This document shows, in pieces, positions 1 to 6,887 of a stretch of DNA of 6,930 nucleotides. The position numbers and the translations under genes are program-made. Within the stretch, counting starts at the first letter, position 1, and each line of letters opens with the position of its first letter. Source of the DNA: JAFMIT01 sp049421205 (GTDB lineage: Bacteria; Actinomycetota; Actinomycetes; S36-B12; UBA5976); assembly GCA_049421205.1 (NCBI GenBank), contig JBMSMQ010000038.1, positions 1 through 6,930 of the forward strand. The letters run 5' to 3'. Below the pieces are notes generated by a model. It saw only the letters and a list, made by a program, of their open reading frames with translations, was not told where the DNA came from and made no database searches.

Positions 1-1001
1 ACCAAGACCAAAGCCTTGCTAGGAAACTTGGAAAACGTCACGCAGAACTTCGACCCATTATTGAGACTTACCGAAAGTGGGTAGGCGTCGTTGCTGACAT
101 TGAAGCCGCAAAAGAGCTCAGTGCCGATGATTCAAGTTTTGCTGATGAAGTTGAACGACTACAAAGCGATGAGACAGAGCTCATTGCAAAACTCAATGAT
201 CTACTCCTTCCGCGTGATCCACTTGATGGTTCCGATGTCATCCTTGAAGTGAAAGCAGGAGAGGGTGGAGATGAATCTGCACTCTTTGCAGGTGACCTTA
301 TGCGTATGTATTTACGGTGGGCTGAAAAGCGTGGCTGGAAAACGGAAATCCTCGAAGCTGAAGAATCAGACCTCGGTGGCTATAAAGATGTGTCAATCTC
401 TGTGAAGTCCAAAGGAATCCCAGAACCTGGGCAATCTCCATATGACATGCTGAAGTTTGAAGGTGGAGTTCACCGAGTGCAGAGAGTCCCAGTAACAGAA
501 AGCCAAGGACGAATTCACACATCAGCAGCAGGTGTTTTGGTATTACCTGAAACTGAGGATATTGAAATCGAAATTCGTGAACAAGATCTCCGGATTGACG
601 TGTATCGATCCTCTGGTCCTGGTGGACAGTCAGTGAACACCACAGATTCGGCAGTCAGAATCACCCACCTCCCAACAGGCGTGGTTGTGGCTTGCCAAAA
701 TGAGAAATCACAATTACAGAATAAAGAATCAGCAATGCGCATTCTGCGCGCTCGGCTCATTGCTCATGCCCAAGAAGAGCGTGACAAGGAAGCCGCAGCA
801 TCGAGAAAATCTCAAGTAAGAACTGTGGATAGATCTGAGCGAATTCGAACCTACAACTTCCCAGAAAACAGAATTAGTGATCACCGAGTGAACTACAAAG
901 CACACAATCTCGATCAGGTGCTCAATGGCGATCTTGATGACATTGTTGAAGCATTGATTGCCGCAGACAAAATAGCGCGACTGAATGAGACTGCAACCTA
1001 A
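1..1001 (+). CDS. prfA: Peptide chain release factor 1 (RF1), 5'-truncated by window edge
   Basis: This gene encodes the class I release factor that reads UAA and UAG in the ribosomal A site and triggers peptide release. The open frame runs from the left edge (first whole codon at position 3) to TAA at 999-1001. It gives 332 residues of a protein usually about 355-360 long, so roughly 25 N-terminal residues lie outside the window. The PxT-type stop-codon recognition tripeptide (PVT) is at 489-497. The catalytic GGQ is at 621-629 within SSGPGGQSVNTTDSAVRITH. The PVT tripeptide marks RF1 rather than RF2, which carries SPF. An internal GTG at 249 is not the start, because RF1 sequence (alpha-helical domain 1, then LEVKAGEGGDESALFAGD) continues upstream in frame. 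The stop codon overlaps the prmC start by one base. Family assignment is essentially certain. Confidence 0.97.
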   Translation, partial: QDQSLARKLGKRHAELRPIIETYRKWVGVVADIEAAKELSADDSSFADEVERLQSDETELIAKLNDLLLPRDPLDGSDVILEVKAGEGGDESALFAGDLMRMYLRWAEKRGWKTEILEAEESDLGGYKDVSISVKSKGIPEPGQSPYDMLKFEGGVHRVQRVPVTESQGRIHTSAAGVLVLPETEDIEIEIREQDLRIDVYRSSGPGGQSVNTTDSAVRITHLPTGVVVACQNEKSQLQNKESAMRILRARLIAHAQEERDKEAAASRKSQVRTVDRSERIRTYNFPENRISDHRVNYKAHNLDQVLNGDLDDIVEALIAADKIARLNETAT

Positions 1002-1891
1002 TGAACCGGCGTGAGGACTTGATTGCTGATGCGAGTGCTCGCTTTGAAAGAGTTGGTATTGAAACCCCACGTGTTGATGCAGAACTACTGCTTGCTCATG
1101 TTTTAGGAGTATCTCGGGGAGATGTTCATAAGCACACTACCGTGGACGAAGACGAAGTTACTGAATTTGAGAAGTTAGTTAAATTCAGAGAAACTCGAAT
1201 ACCAGTGCAGCACCTCACGGGAAAGGGATATTTTCGTTACCTTGAAGTGAGGGTAGGGCCAGGAGTCTTGATTCCTCGACCTGAAACTGAGTTGATTGTT
1301 GATGCAGTGAAATCATTTCGAACATTATCAGATCCACTCTTGATTGTTGATTTGGGAAGTGGTGCCGCAGCCCTCACAATCTCTCTTGCGATTGAGTGTG
1401 CTCCGGCAGACGTTATTGGGGTTGAACTCTATGATGATGCCTTTCGCTGGAGTGAAGTGAATGTGAAAAAGTATGAGACTGAAATCTTCACTGCAGGCTC
1501 GAGCGTACATTTAGTTCAAGCAGATTTCGCGACAGTTGCTGATACGGAACTGAGTGAACTTCTCGGTAAAGTTGATGTTGTCGTAAGTAATCCTCCATAT
1601 ATTCCAATTGGCGGAATTCCTCGAGATGCAGAGGTTCATCTCTATGAGCCATCAACTGCACTCTACGGAGGAGTGGGGGGACTAGAACTTGTTGAACAAG
1701 TGATTGAAACGGCGAGCAAATTATTGAAGCCAGGTGGACTTCTTGTTATTGAACATTCAGACTTTCAAGGTGAAGGTACTGATTTATCTGTGCCTGAAAG
1801 TGTTCGCCGCGTAGATATGTTTGATTCAGTGAAAGATAATCTTGATCTCAATCAGCGGCCTCGCTACACAACTGCAGTGAGAATGTCATGA
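1001..1891 (+). CDS. prmC: Release factor glutamine methyltransferase PrmC (HemK)
   Basis: PrmC is the SAM-dependent enzyme that N5-methylates the glutamine of the GGQ motif in RF1 and RF2, raising termination efficiency. The 296-residue length is normal. The N-terminal helical substrate-binding domain covers about residues 1-85 and ends in PVQHLTGKGYF (68-78). The hallmark IPRPETE follows at 91-97, the SAM-binding motif I (VDLGSGAAAL) at about 116-125, and the catalytic NPPY at 197-200. The C-terminal EPSTALYGG and PGGLLVIEH segments are also typical. In motif I the last glycine of the usual GTGTG-type loop is alanine, a mild divergence. The ATG at 1001-1003 overlaps the prfA stop as TAATG. 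No clear Shine-Dalgarno precedes it, so translation probably depends on ribosomes finishing prfA. Placing the enzyme directly after its substrate gene is the classic arrangement. Confidence 0.95.
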   Translation: MNRREDLIADASARFERVGIETPRVDAELLLAHVLGVSRGDVHKHTTVDEDEVTEFEKLVKFRETRIPVQHLTGKGYFRYLEVRVGPGVLIPRPETELIVDAVKSFRTLSDPLLIVDLGSGAAALTISLAIECAPADVIGVELYDDAFRWSEVNVKKYETEIFTAGSSVHLVQADFATVADTELSELLGKVDVVVSNPPYIPIGGIPRDAEVHLYEPSTALYGGVGGLELVEQVIETASKLLKPGGLLVIEHSDFQGEGTDLSVPESVRRVDMFDSVKDNLDLNQRPRYTTAVRMS

Positions 1892-2520
1892 ACATTACCG
1901 ATGTAAACAATGTAGAGAATATTGATGAGGTTATTGCAAAAACTGTGCTCTCACTTCGGGCTGGTGAAATCATTGGTGTCAATGCAGATTCATCATATGC
2001 GCTTCTTGCTGATGCCTTCAGTCACACTGCAGTACCACGGATTCAAAATCTCAAGAAGTCTGAGGGTTTTGTTTCGCCTATCATGGTTGGCCGTGCATAT
2101 ACCGTGCAAGGACTTGCTGAAGTGACCTCCGATATGCAGCTTTTGATGGATGCGTTTTGGCCAGGGAATCTCACACTGCTTTTGAAGCCAATGCCATCAC
2201 TTTCCTGGAAAGCATCAAAGGATGCAATCAGTGTGAGAATGCCCCGTGATCATTTCACATTAAAGCTTCTTGAGAACCTCGGTCCTGCATATGTTGTCTC
2301 AGCCAATGCTCCCGGCAGAAATCAGCCAACCACGGCAGCACAGGCTGCAAATATCTGGGGAAGTGACGTGAAAGAATGGTTCGACACTGGGGTTATCGAG
2401 AAACCAGAACCGAGCACCATCATTGATATGAGAGATGTGAAAGCAAATATCACCCGACTTGGTTCACTCTCACTGGCTGAGATTCGAAAAGTTCTTCCGA
2501 GTGTGACGATGGTGGCATAG
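1888..2520 (+). CDS. Sua5/YciO/YrdC-family protein (threonylcarbamoyl-AMP synthase-like, TsaC/Sua5), divergent active site
   Basis: Members of this family make threonylcarbamoyl-AMP from threonine, bicarbonate and ATP for the tRNA t6A37 modification. At 210 residues this is a single YrdC domain without the Sua5 C-terminal extension. Family features seen are AFWPGNLTLLL (89-99), SVRMP (115-119), SAN (138-140), STIID (176-180) and TRLGSLS (189-195). Position between prmC and glyA/wecA matches the Sua5-family gene of other actinobacteria (Rv1301 in M. tuberculosis). Two N-terminal signatures are altered. The usual PTDTVYGLGADA reads NADSSYALLADA (32-43). The usual KxR followed by PL or PV reads KKSEGFVSPI (56-65), so the arginine is apparently serine. 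The fold looks intact and there is no frameshift. It may be a lineage-specific variant enzyme or a paralogue with another role. The start overlaps the prmC stop as ATGA. Family is confident; catalytic function is uncertain. Confidence 0.85.
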   Translation: MNITDVNNVENIDEVIAKTVLSLRAGEIIGVNADSSYALLADAFSHTAVPRIQNLKKSEGFVSPIMVGRAYTVQGLAEVTSDMQLLMDAFWPGNLTLLLKPMPSLSWKASKDAISVRMPRDHFTLKLLENLGPAYVVSANAPGRNQPTTAAQAANIWGSDVKEWFDTGVIEKPEPSTIIDMRDVKANITRLGSLSLAEIRKVLPSVTMVA

Positions 2521-2562
2521 TAGGTTGGAATTAGGATTTCACAGTAGGCCGAAAGGACAGGT
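2521..2562 (+). promoter_or_regulatory. Short sua5-like/glyA intergenic gap with weak -10-like box and glyA ribosome binding site
   Basis: This is the first real gap in the gene cluster. GAAAGGA at 2551-2557 is a good Shine-Dalgarno sequence 5 nt before the glyA ATG and supports that start. TAGGAT at 2532-2537 resembles a -10 hexamer and would place a transcript start about 20 nt before the ATG, but I found no convincing -35 at normal spacing. No hairpin with a T-run is visible, so read-through from prfA-prmC is likely. The ribosome binding site is well supported; the promoter is only a candidate. Confidence 0.45.
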
Positions 2563-3831
2563 ATGACCACACCATTTTGGGGCCCCGATTTCGATGCGCT
2601 ACGTGCACTTGATCCCGACATTGCAGACATTCTGCTTCGTGAACTTGATCGCCAACGAAACGGCCTACAACTAATTGCTTCCGAAAACTTCACAAGCCCT
2701 TCAGTGCTAGCAGCACTTGGAAGTACTCTCACCAACAAATATGCAGAAGGGTATCCCTTCAAACGATATTACGGTGGGTGTGACGTTGTTGATGAAGCAG
2801 AAGCACTCGGCATTGAGAGGGCGAAAACCCTTTTTGGTGCTGACCACGCGAACCTTCAACCACATTCCGGTGCAAGTGCAAATATGGCAGTCTTCGGTGC
2901 ACTCTTACAACCAGGAGACACCATTCTTGGAATGGCTCTTCCTCATGGCGGCCATCTCACTCATGGAACAAAAGTTTCATTCTCAGGCAAATGGTTCAAT
3001 GCAGTGTCGTATGGAGTAAATCCAGAGACTGAACTTATTGATTATGACCAAGTGAGAGATTTGGCTCGCGAACATAAACCAAAAGTTATTATCGCGGGCG
3101 GCTCCGCAATTCCACGCCTCATCGACTTCAAGGTATTCAGGGAGATTGCCGATGAAGTGGGCGCAAAATTACTTGTGGATGCAGCACACTTCATCGGACT
3201 TGTTGCAGGTAAAGCAATTCCTAGCCCTGTTCCATATGCAGATGTTGTGACGTTTACTACGCACAAAGTCTTGCGCGGTCCACGCGGTGGAATGATTTTG
3301 TGTAAGAGTGATTTGGCTGCTGCTATTGATAAAGCGGTATTCCCGATGATGCAGGGTGGACCATTGATGCATGTAATTGCTGCAAAAGCAGTCAACCTCA
3401 AAGAGTGCACAACACCGGAATATCAAGCATATGCAAAGCAGGTCATACTGAACGCTCAAACGCTCACCGAAGGCTTGGTCAATGAAGGACTTCGTGCAAT
3501 CTCTGGTGGCACAGATACTCACCTTGCACTTTTAGATTTACAGGGAATTGGAGTGACGGGTGCTGAGGCTGAAAAGCGGGCAGATTCAGCAACGATTGTT
3601 TTGAACAAGAATGCGATTCCATTTGATCCAGCACCTCCTTCAATTGCATCAGGTATCCGCGTCGGCACACCATCTGTGACAACGCAGGGTATGAAAGAAA
3701 CAGAAATGAAACAGATTGCATCGCTCATCAAGCGAGCAATCACTGCCACAAGTGATGATGAAACAAAAGCAGTTGCCAATGAAGTTCATACTCTTGTGAC
3801 GAAGTTCCCTGCATATCCCGAAGCGCACTAA
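2563..3831 (+). CDS. glyA: Serine hydroxymethyltransferase
   Basis: This PLP-dependent cytosolic enzyme interconverts serine plus tetrahydrofolate with glycine plus 5,10-methylene-tetrahydrofolate. It is the main source of one-carbon units for purine, thymidylate and methionine synthesis. The 422-residue length is normal. Family sequence runs throughout: LIASENFTSPSVLAALGS (37-54), TNKYAEGYPFKRYYGGCDVVD (57-77), LVDAAH (204-209), the cofactor lysine in TTHK (Lys235) followed by GPRGGMIL, the GGTDTHL segment (315-321), and NKNAIPFDP (348-356) leading into SGIRVGTPSVTTQG. The ATG has a strong GAAAGGA ribosome binding site. The stop overlaps the next start as TAATG. glyA in this position upstream of the ATP synthase genes is, from memory, also found in Streptomyces, so its presence is not anomalous. 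Confidence 0.98.
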   Translation: MTTPFWGPDFDALRALDPDIADILLRELDRQRNGLQLIASENFTSPSVLAALGSTLTNKYAEGYPFKRYYGGCDVVDEAEALGIERAKTLFGADHANLQPHSGASANMAVFGALLQPGDTILGMALPHGGHLTHGTKVSFSGKWFNAVSYGVNPETELIDYDQVRDLAREHKPKVIIAGGSAIPRLIDFKVFREIADEVGAKLLVDAAHFIGLVAGKAIPSPVPYADVVTFTTHKVLRGPRGGMILCKSDLAAAIDKAVFPMMQGGPLMHVIAAKAVNLKECTTPEYQAYAKQVILNAQTLTEGLVNEGLRAISGGTDTHLALLDLQGIGVTGAEAEKRADSATIVLNKNAIPFDPAPPSIASGIRVGTPSVTTQGMKETEMKQIASLIKRAITATSDDETKAVANEVHTLVTKFPAYPEAH

Positions 3832-4928
3832 TGCGTGAGTATCTTCTTTGTCTCTTCATTGCTGCCGCAACGACCTTTCTTTTGACGCCAGTGGTTCGGA
3901 ACTTGGCCATCAAAGCTGGGGCGATGACAGAGATTCGAAGTCGAGATGTTCATAAAGATGTAACACCACGGTGGGGTGGACTTGCAATGTTTGGTGGCTT
4001 GCTATCTGTGTATTTGCTCGCGGCTCAACTTCCACGTATGGCACCTGTCTTTGAAGATACCCGAGCATTTCGCGCAGTGTTGGTTTCTGCATTCATTATT
4101 GTGTTACTTGGAGCACTTGATGATGTCTTCAATCTTGATGCACTCACAAAACTTGCAGGGCAAGCACTTGCTGCTGGACTCTTGGCATATCAAGGTGTTG
4201 GTTTTGTGTGGTTACCACTTGGCAATGCCACGCTCCTTGATCCCTACACCTCACTTGCACTCACAGTTGTCGTGGTTGTTGTGATTGTGAATGCTGTGAA
4301 CTTCATTGATGGACTTGATGGACTTGCAGCCGGAGTTATTGGAATTGCAGCACTTGCATCCTTTGTCTATTCATATTGGCTTTCTGGCAACTTTGGACTT
4401 GAACGAGCAACTCTTTCTACCTTGATTGGTGCGACAATTACAGGTATCGCGATTGGATTCCTCCCACATAACTTCAATCCAGCAAAAATCTTTATGGGGG
4501 ATACAGGATCGATGTTGCTTGGCCTCTTACTTGCAACCTCGATGATTTCCCTCACGGGACAGGTGGATCCAAATGCACTTGAAGGTACGTCATTTGCACC
4601 GACTCTGCTTCCACTTCTACTTCCAATTGCAGTAGTCGCACTTCCATTTCTTGATTTGATGTTAGCAATCATCAGGCGAGTCCGCCGAGGACAAAATCCA
4701 TTCGCTCCGGATAAGGAACATCTTCATCACCGACTCCTCAGAAGAGGACATTCCGTGCGACGAGCCGTGCTCTTGATGTATGCGTGGGCTGCTCTGGTTT
4801 CATTCTCTGCAGTGTCTTTGACATTTATTCCACTTGCTCCGGCAGTGGCAATGTTTCTCGTGGGCTTTATTATTCTCACCAATCGAATGCGACTTCCCAA
4901 CCCCAAACCTGACGAGGTGAATTTGTGA
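3831..4928 (+). CDS. wecA: WecA/TagO/Rfe-type polyprenyl-phosphate GlcNAc-1-phosphate transferase
   Basis: This is an integral membrane enzyme of the glycosyltransferase 4 (MraY/WecA) family. It transfers a sugar-1-phosphate, usually GlcNAc-1-P from the UDP sugar, to polyprenyl phosphate on the inner face of the membrane, beginning synthesis of an envelope glycopolymer. The 365 residues contain about ten or eleven hydrophobic segments. Diagnostic motifs are RDVHKDVTPRWGGLAMF (38-54), the acidic GALDD (94-98), NFIDGLDGLAAG (157-168), FNPAKIFMGDTGSMLLG (215-231) and the HLHHRLL histidine loop (297-303). The RDVH and PR.GG region resembles mycobacterial Rfe (Rv1302), which occupies the equivalent locus and starts the arabinogalactan linker. 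The polymer made here cannot be read from the sequence. The ATG overlaps the glyA stop by one base, with no evident Shine-Dalgarno. MraY itself is less likely because the locus lacks mur genes. Confidence 0.92.
   Translation: MREYLLCLFIAAATTFLLTPVVRNLAIKAGAMTEIRSRDVHKDVTPRWGGLAMFGGLLSVYLLAAQLPRMAPVFEDTRAFRAVLVSAFIIVLLGALDDVFNLDALTKLAGQALAAGLLAYQGVGFVWLPLGNATLLDPYTSLALTVVVVVVIVNAVNFIDGLDGLAAGVIGIAALASFVYSYWLSGNFGLERATLSTLIGATITGIAIGFLPHNFNPAKIFMGDTGSMLLGLLLATSMISLTGQVDPNALEGTSFAPTLLPLLLPIAVVALPFLDLMLAIIRRVRRGQNPFAPDKEHLHHRLLRRGHSVRRAVLLMYAWAALVSFSAVSLTFIPLAPAVAMFLVGFIILTNRMRLPNPKPDEVNL
4914..4920 (+). promoter_or_regulatory. Ribosome binding site deciding the GTG start of the atpI-like gene
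   Basis: GAGGTGA lies inside the end of the wecA-like gene, 4 nt before the GTG at 4925. It supports this GTG start and the 4-nt GTGA overlap with the upstream stop. Confidence 0.7.
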
Positions 4929-5320
4929 TTATAGAAGCAACACTGCCGCTCAGGAGAATTGTTACAGCCACATTAGTTTTACTGATAATTGCGCTTGCTT
5001 TTGGGGTGGTCTTATTCCTTTTTGATCGGGAACTTGGATATGGCATTTTGCTTGGCTCAAGTATTTCTATGGTATTTTTCCTTGTCACCGCACTCGTGAC
5101 CCTTCGAAGTGCGCGGCTTTCCGCAGAGAAGCTTGCAGCAATGGTGCTCGGGTCCTGGCTTGTGAAAGTTATCGTGCTCATTGCGATCTTGGTCTGGTTA
5201 AAAGACCAGGACTTTTACAATCGCACAGGTCTCTTTTTAGCGCTTCTCGTGACCACCGGAATCACATTGGTGGCAGACGCTCTCATCACCCTCAAAACCC
5301 GCGTTCCATATGTAAATTAA
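4925..5320 (+). CDS. atpI: AtpI-like small membrane protein (ATP synthase subunit I family)
   Basis: This 131-residue protein has four predicted transmembrane helices at about 12-33, 38-60, 70-93 and 100-122, with an RSARLSAEKLA basic segment between helices 2 and 3. There is no enzyme motif. Size, topology and place directly after the wecA-like gene match the hypothetical/AtpI gene that precedes atpB in actinobacteria (Rv1303 in M. tuberculosis). AtpI proteins elsewhere help assemble the rotor c-ring and have been linked to magnesium supply; which role applies here is unknown. Translation starts at GTG, overlapping the upstream stop by 4 nt, with GAGGTGA in front. Naming rests more on context and topology than on sequence motifs, which are weak in this family. 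The next gene in this window is not atpB but a TPR gene. Confidence 0.75.
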   Translation: MIIEATLPLRRIVTATLVLLIIALAFGVVLFLFDRELGYGILLGSSISMVFFLVTALVTLRSARLSAEKLAAMVLGSWLVKVIVLIAILVWLKDQDFYNRTGLFLALLVTTGITLVADALITLKTRVPYVN

Positions 5321-5327
5321 TTTGCAT
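5310..5327. repeat. Imperfect 18-bp palindrome across the atpI stop codon
   Basis: ATGTAAATTAATTTGCAT reads nearly the same on both strands. The 10-bp core AAATTAATTT (5314-5323) is perfect, then one mismatched pair, then three more matching pairs. It is very AT-rich and has no loop, so it resembles a dimeric protein-binding site more than a terminator. It lies about 65 bp before the TPR gene start. Chance origin is quite possible. Confidence 0.3.
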
Positions 5328-5349
5328 CAACCCATCTTTTTCTGTCAGT

Positions 5350-5388
5350 TTGACCTATTAGATTTTCCTACACTTTTCAATAAGGGGG
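5350..5388 (+). promoter_or_regulatory. Possible promoter elements and ribosome binding site for the TPR gene
   Basis: The 72-bp gap between atpI and the TPR gene is AT-rich. TTGACC at 5350-5355 matches a -35 box in five of six positions. The -10 is unclear: TACACT at 5369-5374 fits the actinobacterial TANNNT pattern but is only 13 bp away. AAGGGGG at 5382-5388 is a purine-rich ribosome binding site 4 nt before the ATG at 5393, and it supports that start. No terminator hairpin separates the genes, so co-transcription with atpI remains possible. Confidence 0.35.
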
Positions 5389-5392
5389 TTTT

Positions 5393-6865
5393 ATGGATCA
5401 CGAAGAATTACGGAGTCTTCCAATCAAAAAACTTTGGCAGCTCTTCGAAGAAAATGATGGTGTCGACCAAGGTGAGGTTGGCGTGGTTCTCGCGAGTAAA
5501 TTAGCGAAATCGCGAAATCAAGTTGAGTCAATCGCCGTTGCAGAAAAAGTTGTAAAGATTGGCGAAACTTTAGCAAACAATTATTTCGTTGCAGAAGGAT
5601 ATTTTTGGATTGGCTGGTCCAACTATTCACTTCGTCGATTCGACGAGTCATATGAAGCTTATAAGACTTGTGTTGGTTACTACATGCAGGATGGATTAGA
5701 ACAATCAGCAGCTACAGGAATAGGTAATGCAATTGACGGTCTATTAGAAATGGATAAAACCCAAGATGCATATGAATTCTCACTTGAAGGGTTGAACCTG
5801 GCTCGTAAGGTTAATGCAACTCGCGAAATTGGCTATCTTGGTCGGCAGTTCATTCGAGCCTGCAGGGCCTTGAACCGTTTGCAGGAAGTAATTGATGTTG
5901 CTCCAGAAATCATTCATGCGTGGAATCAATTAAATGATTCCGATGAAGTCGTGAGAGTGAGAGATTCATATGCGGATTGTCTTTATGATGTTGGCGAACT
6001 TGATATGGCATTAGAGCTTTTCAGAGAGAATGAGAAAGTTGCTCGCGTGCTTGAGATGCGGGGCTATGAGGCATATGCAATTTTGAAGCAGGCAAGAATT
6101 CACCTCGACAAGGGAGAAAAGCAACGTGGTTTACAAATTGCCGAGCGAGCACTCGAATTTTGTCTCGAGCGAAAGCTACTTTGGTATGCCGCCCTTGCAC
6201 ATTACTACATTGCAGAGAGTGGGATTAAGTCCCGCATTGAATCACTTGAGCATGTTGATGAAGCTATAGCACTCATCACTACGACTAGTGGAGCAGATAG
6301 CTCACTTTATGCTGACTTACTTACGTTGAAAATAAATATGACTCAGTACTTTACTGAATATGCGGATGAGTGTTACTCGGCACTTTTCGACCTATATTCG
6401 TGGAGTTCGGCTTCAGCGGATCGAATTCGCCAGAAAGCGTTCGTGGAAGTGAGAATGTTTGAGAAGTACCTAGATGATGGACTCCAAGAAGATGCAGACG
6501 AAATGTATGCCCAAGTCCAAAACACACTGAAAGAATTTGAATCAGGAGAACACAACGATTTTCTGTTCATACGATTTGGAGCTACAGAGCTTCAGCTATT
6601 ATTGTCGCAACAGAAATTCAATGAAGTCATTGAACATGGCTTTGAATACCTACAGGAATATCAACAGCATAGAACATACGACATTCAGATCCCAATCGCT
6701 TACGAAACGATAGGCGATGCATTCCACGCACTTGGGGACGATAGGGCACTTGAAATGTGGCGAAATGCTGTCATCCTCTTTTCGCATATGGATGCAAGTA
6801 TTTGGGCGAAAGATGTCGCAGGAAAGTTGTTGGACACCGTGAAGGTTCCCGGGCAGTTGCTCTAG
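5393..6865 (+). CDS. TPR-repeat solenoid protein of unknown function
   Basis: I do not recognise this 490-residue protein beyond its fold class. It is almost entirely helical and contains tetratricopeptide-type repeats. The clearest repeat is about residues 187-220 (A194, L197, G201, L203, A206 and F210 at the consensus spacing). Others are about 67-100 (G74, F83, S86, Y90), 227-260 (A234, G241) and 434-465 (G441, F444, G448). Weaker helical pairs fill about 104-178 and 264-425. There is no signal peptide, membrane helix, DNA-binding domain or enzymatic motif, so it is probably a cytosolic scaffold or adaptor. It begins at ATG with AAGGGGG upstream and ends at TAG. By eye it uses more TTA leucine codons than glyA or the wecA-like gene, so it may be less highly expressed or of different history. 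Its place after atpI, where atpB is expected, suggests insertion into the ATP synthase locus; a functional link is only speculation. Confidence 0.85.
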   Translation: MDHEELRSLPIKKLWQLFEENDGVDQGEVGVVLASKLAKSRNQVESIAVAEKVVKIGETLANNYFVAEGYFWIGWSNYSLRRFDESYEAYKTCVGYYMQDGLEQSAATGIGNAIDGLLEMDKTQDAYEFSLEGLNLARKVNATREIGYLGRQFIRACRALNRLQEVIDVAPEIIHAWNQLNDSDEVVRVRDSYADCLYDVGELDMALELFRENEKVARVLEMRGYEAYAILKQARIHLDKGEKQRGLQIAERALEFCLERKLLWYAALAHYYIAESGIKSRIESLEHVDEAIALITTTSGADSSLYADLLTLKINMTQYFTEYADECYSALFDLYSWSSASADRIRQKAFVEVRMFEKYLDDGLQEDADEMYAQVQNTLKEFESGEHNDFLFIRFGATELQLLLSQQKFNEVIEHGFEYLQEYQQHRTYDIQIPIAYETIGDAFHALGDDRALEMWRNAVILFSHMDASIWAKDVAGKLLDTVKVPGQLL

Positions 6866-6887
6866 CAAGGCAATCTCCCCTCCCGAC

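Noticed and set aside
249..1001. GTG at 249 as the start of a 250-residue protein
   Set aside because: RF1 sequence continues in frame to the left edge; the gene is truncated by the window, not short.
2322..2762. 146-residue minus-strand open frame across the sua5-like/glyA junction
   Set aside because: It is antisense to two well-supported genes, has low-complexity Ser/Arg-rich sequence and no family features. The other minus-strand frames in the window are rejected for the same reason.
3279..3291. Inverted repeat TCCACGCGGTGGA in glyA
   Set aside because: It has only 5-bp arms and encodes part of the conserved GPRGG segment; protein constraint is enough to explain it.
4110..4600. Recurring GCACTTG/CACTTGC words in the wecA-like gene
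   Set aside because: They are Ala-Leu codon pairs (GCA CTT) in a hydrophobic protein, with no regular spacing.
5322..5504. Small 60-residue TTG-start frame spanning the atpI-TPR gap
   Set aside because: It overlaps the TPR gene start in another frame, has no ribosome binding site, and its sequence looks like translated spacer.
6857..6868. TTGCTCTAGCAA at the TPR gene stop as a terminator
   Set aside because: The stem is only about 4 bp with a usable loop and no T-run follows.
13..6871. 10-bp inverted match GCCTTGCTAG (13-22) and CTAGCAAGGC (6862-6871) near the two window ends
   Set aside because: More than twenty such 10-bp matches are expected by chance in a window this size, and one copy is inside prfA; this is not an element boundary.
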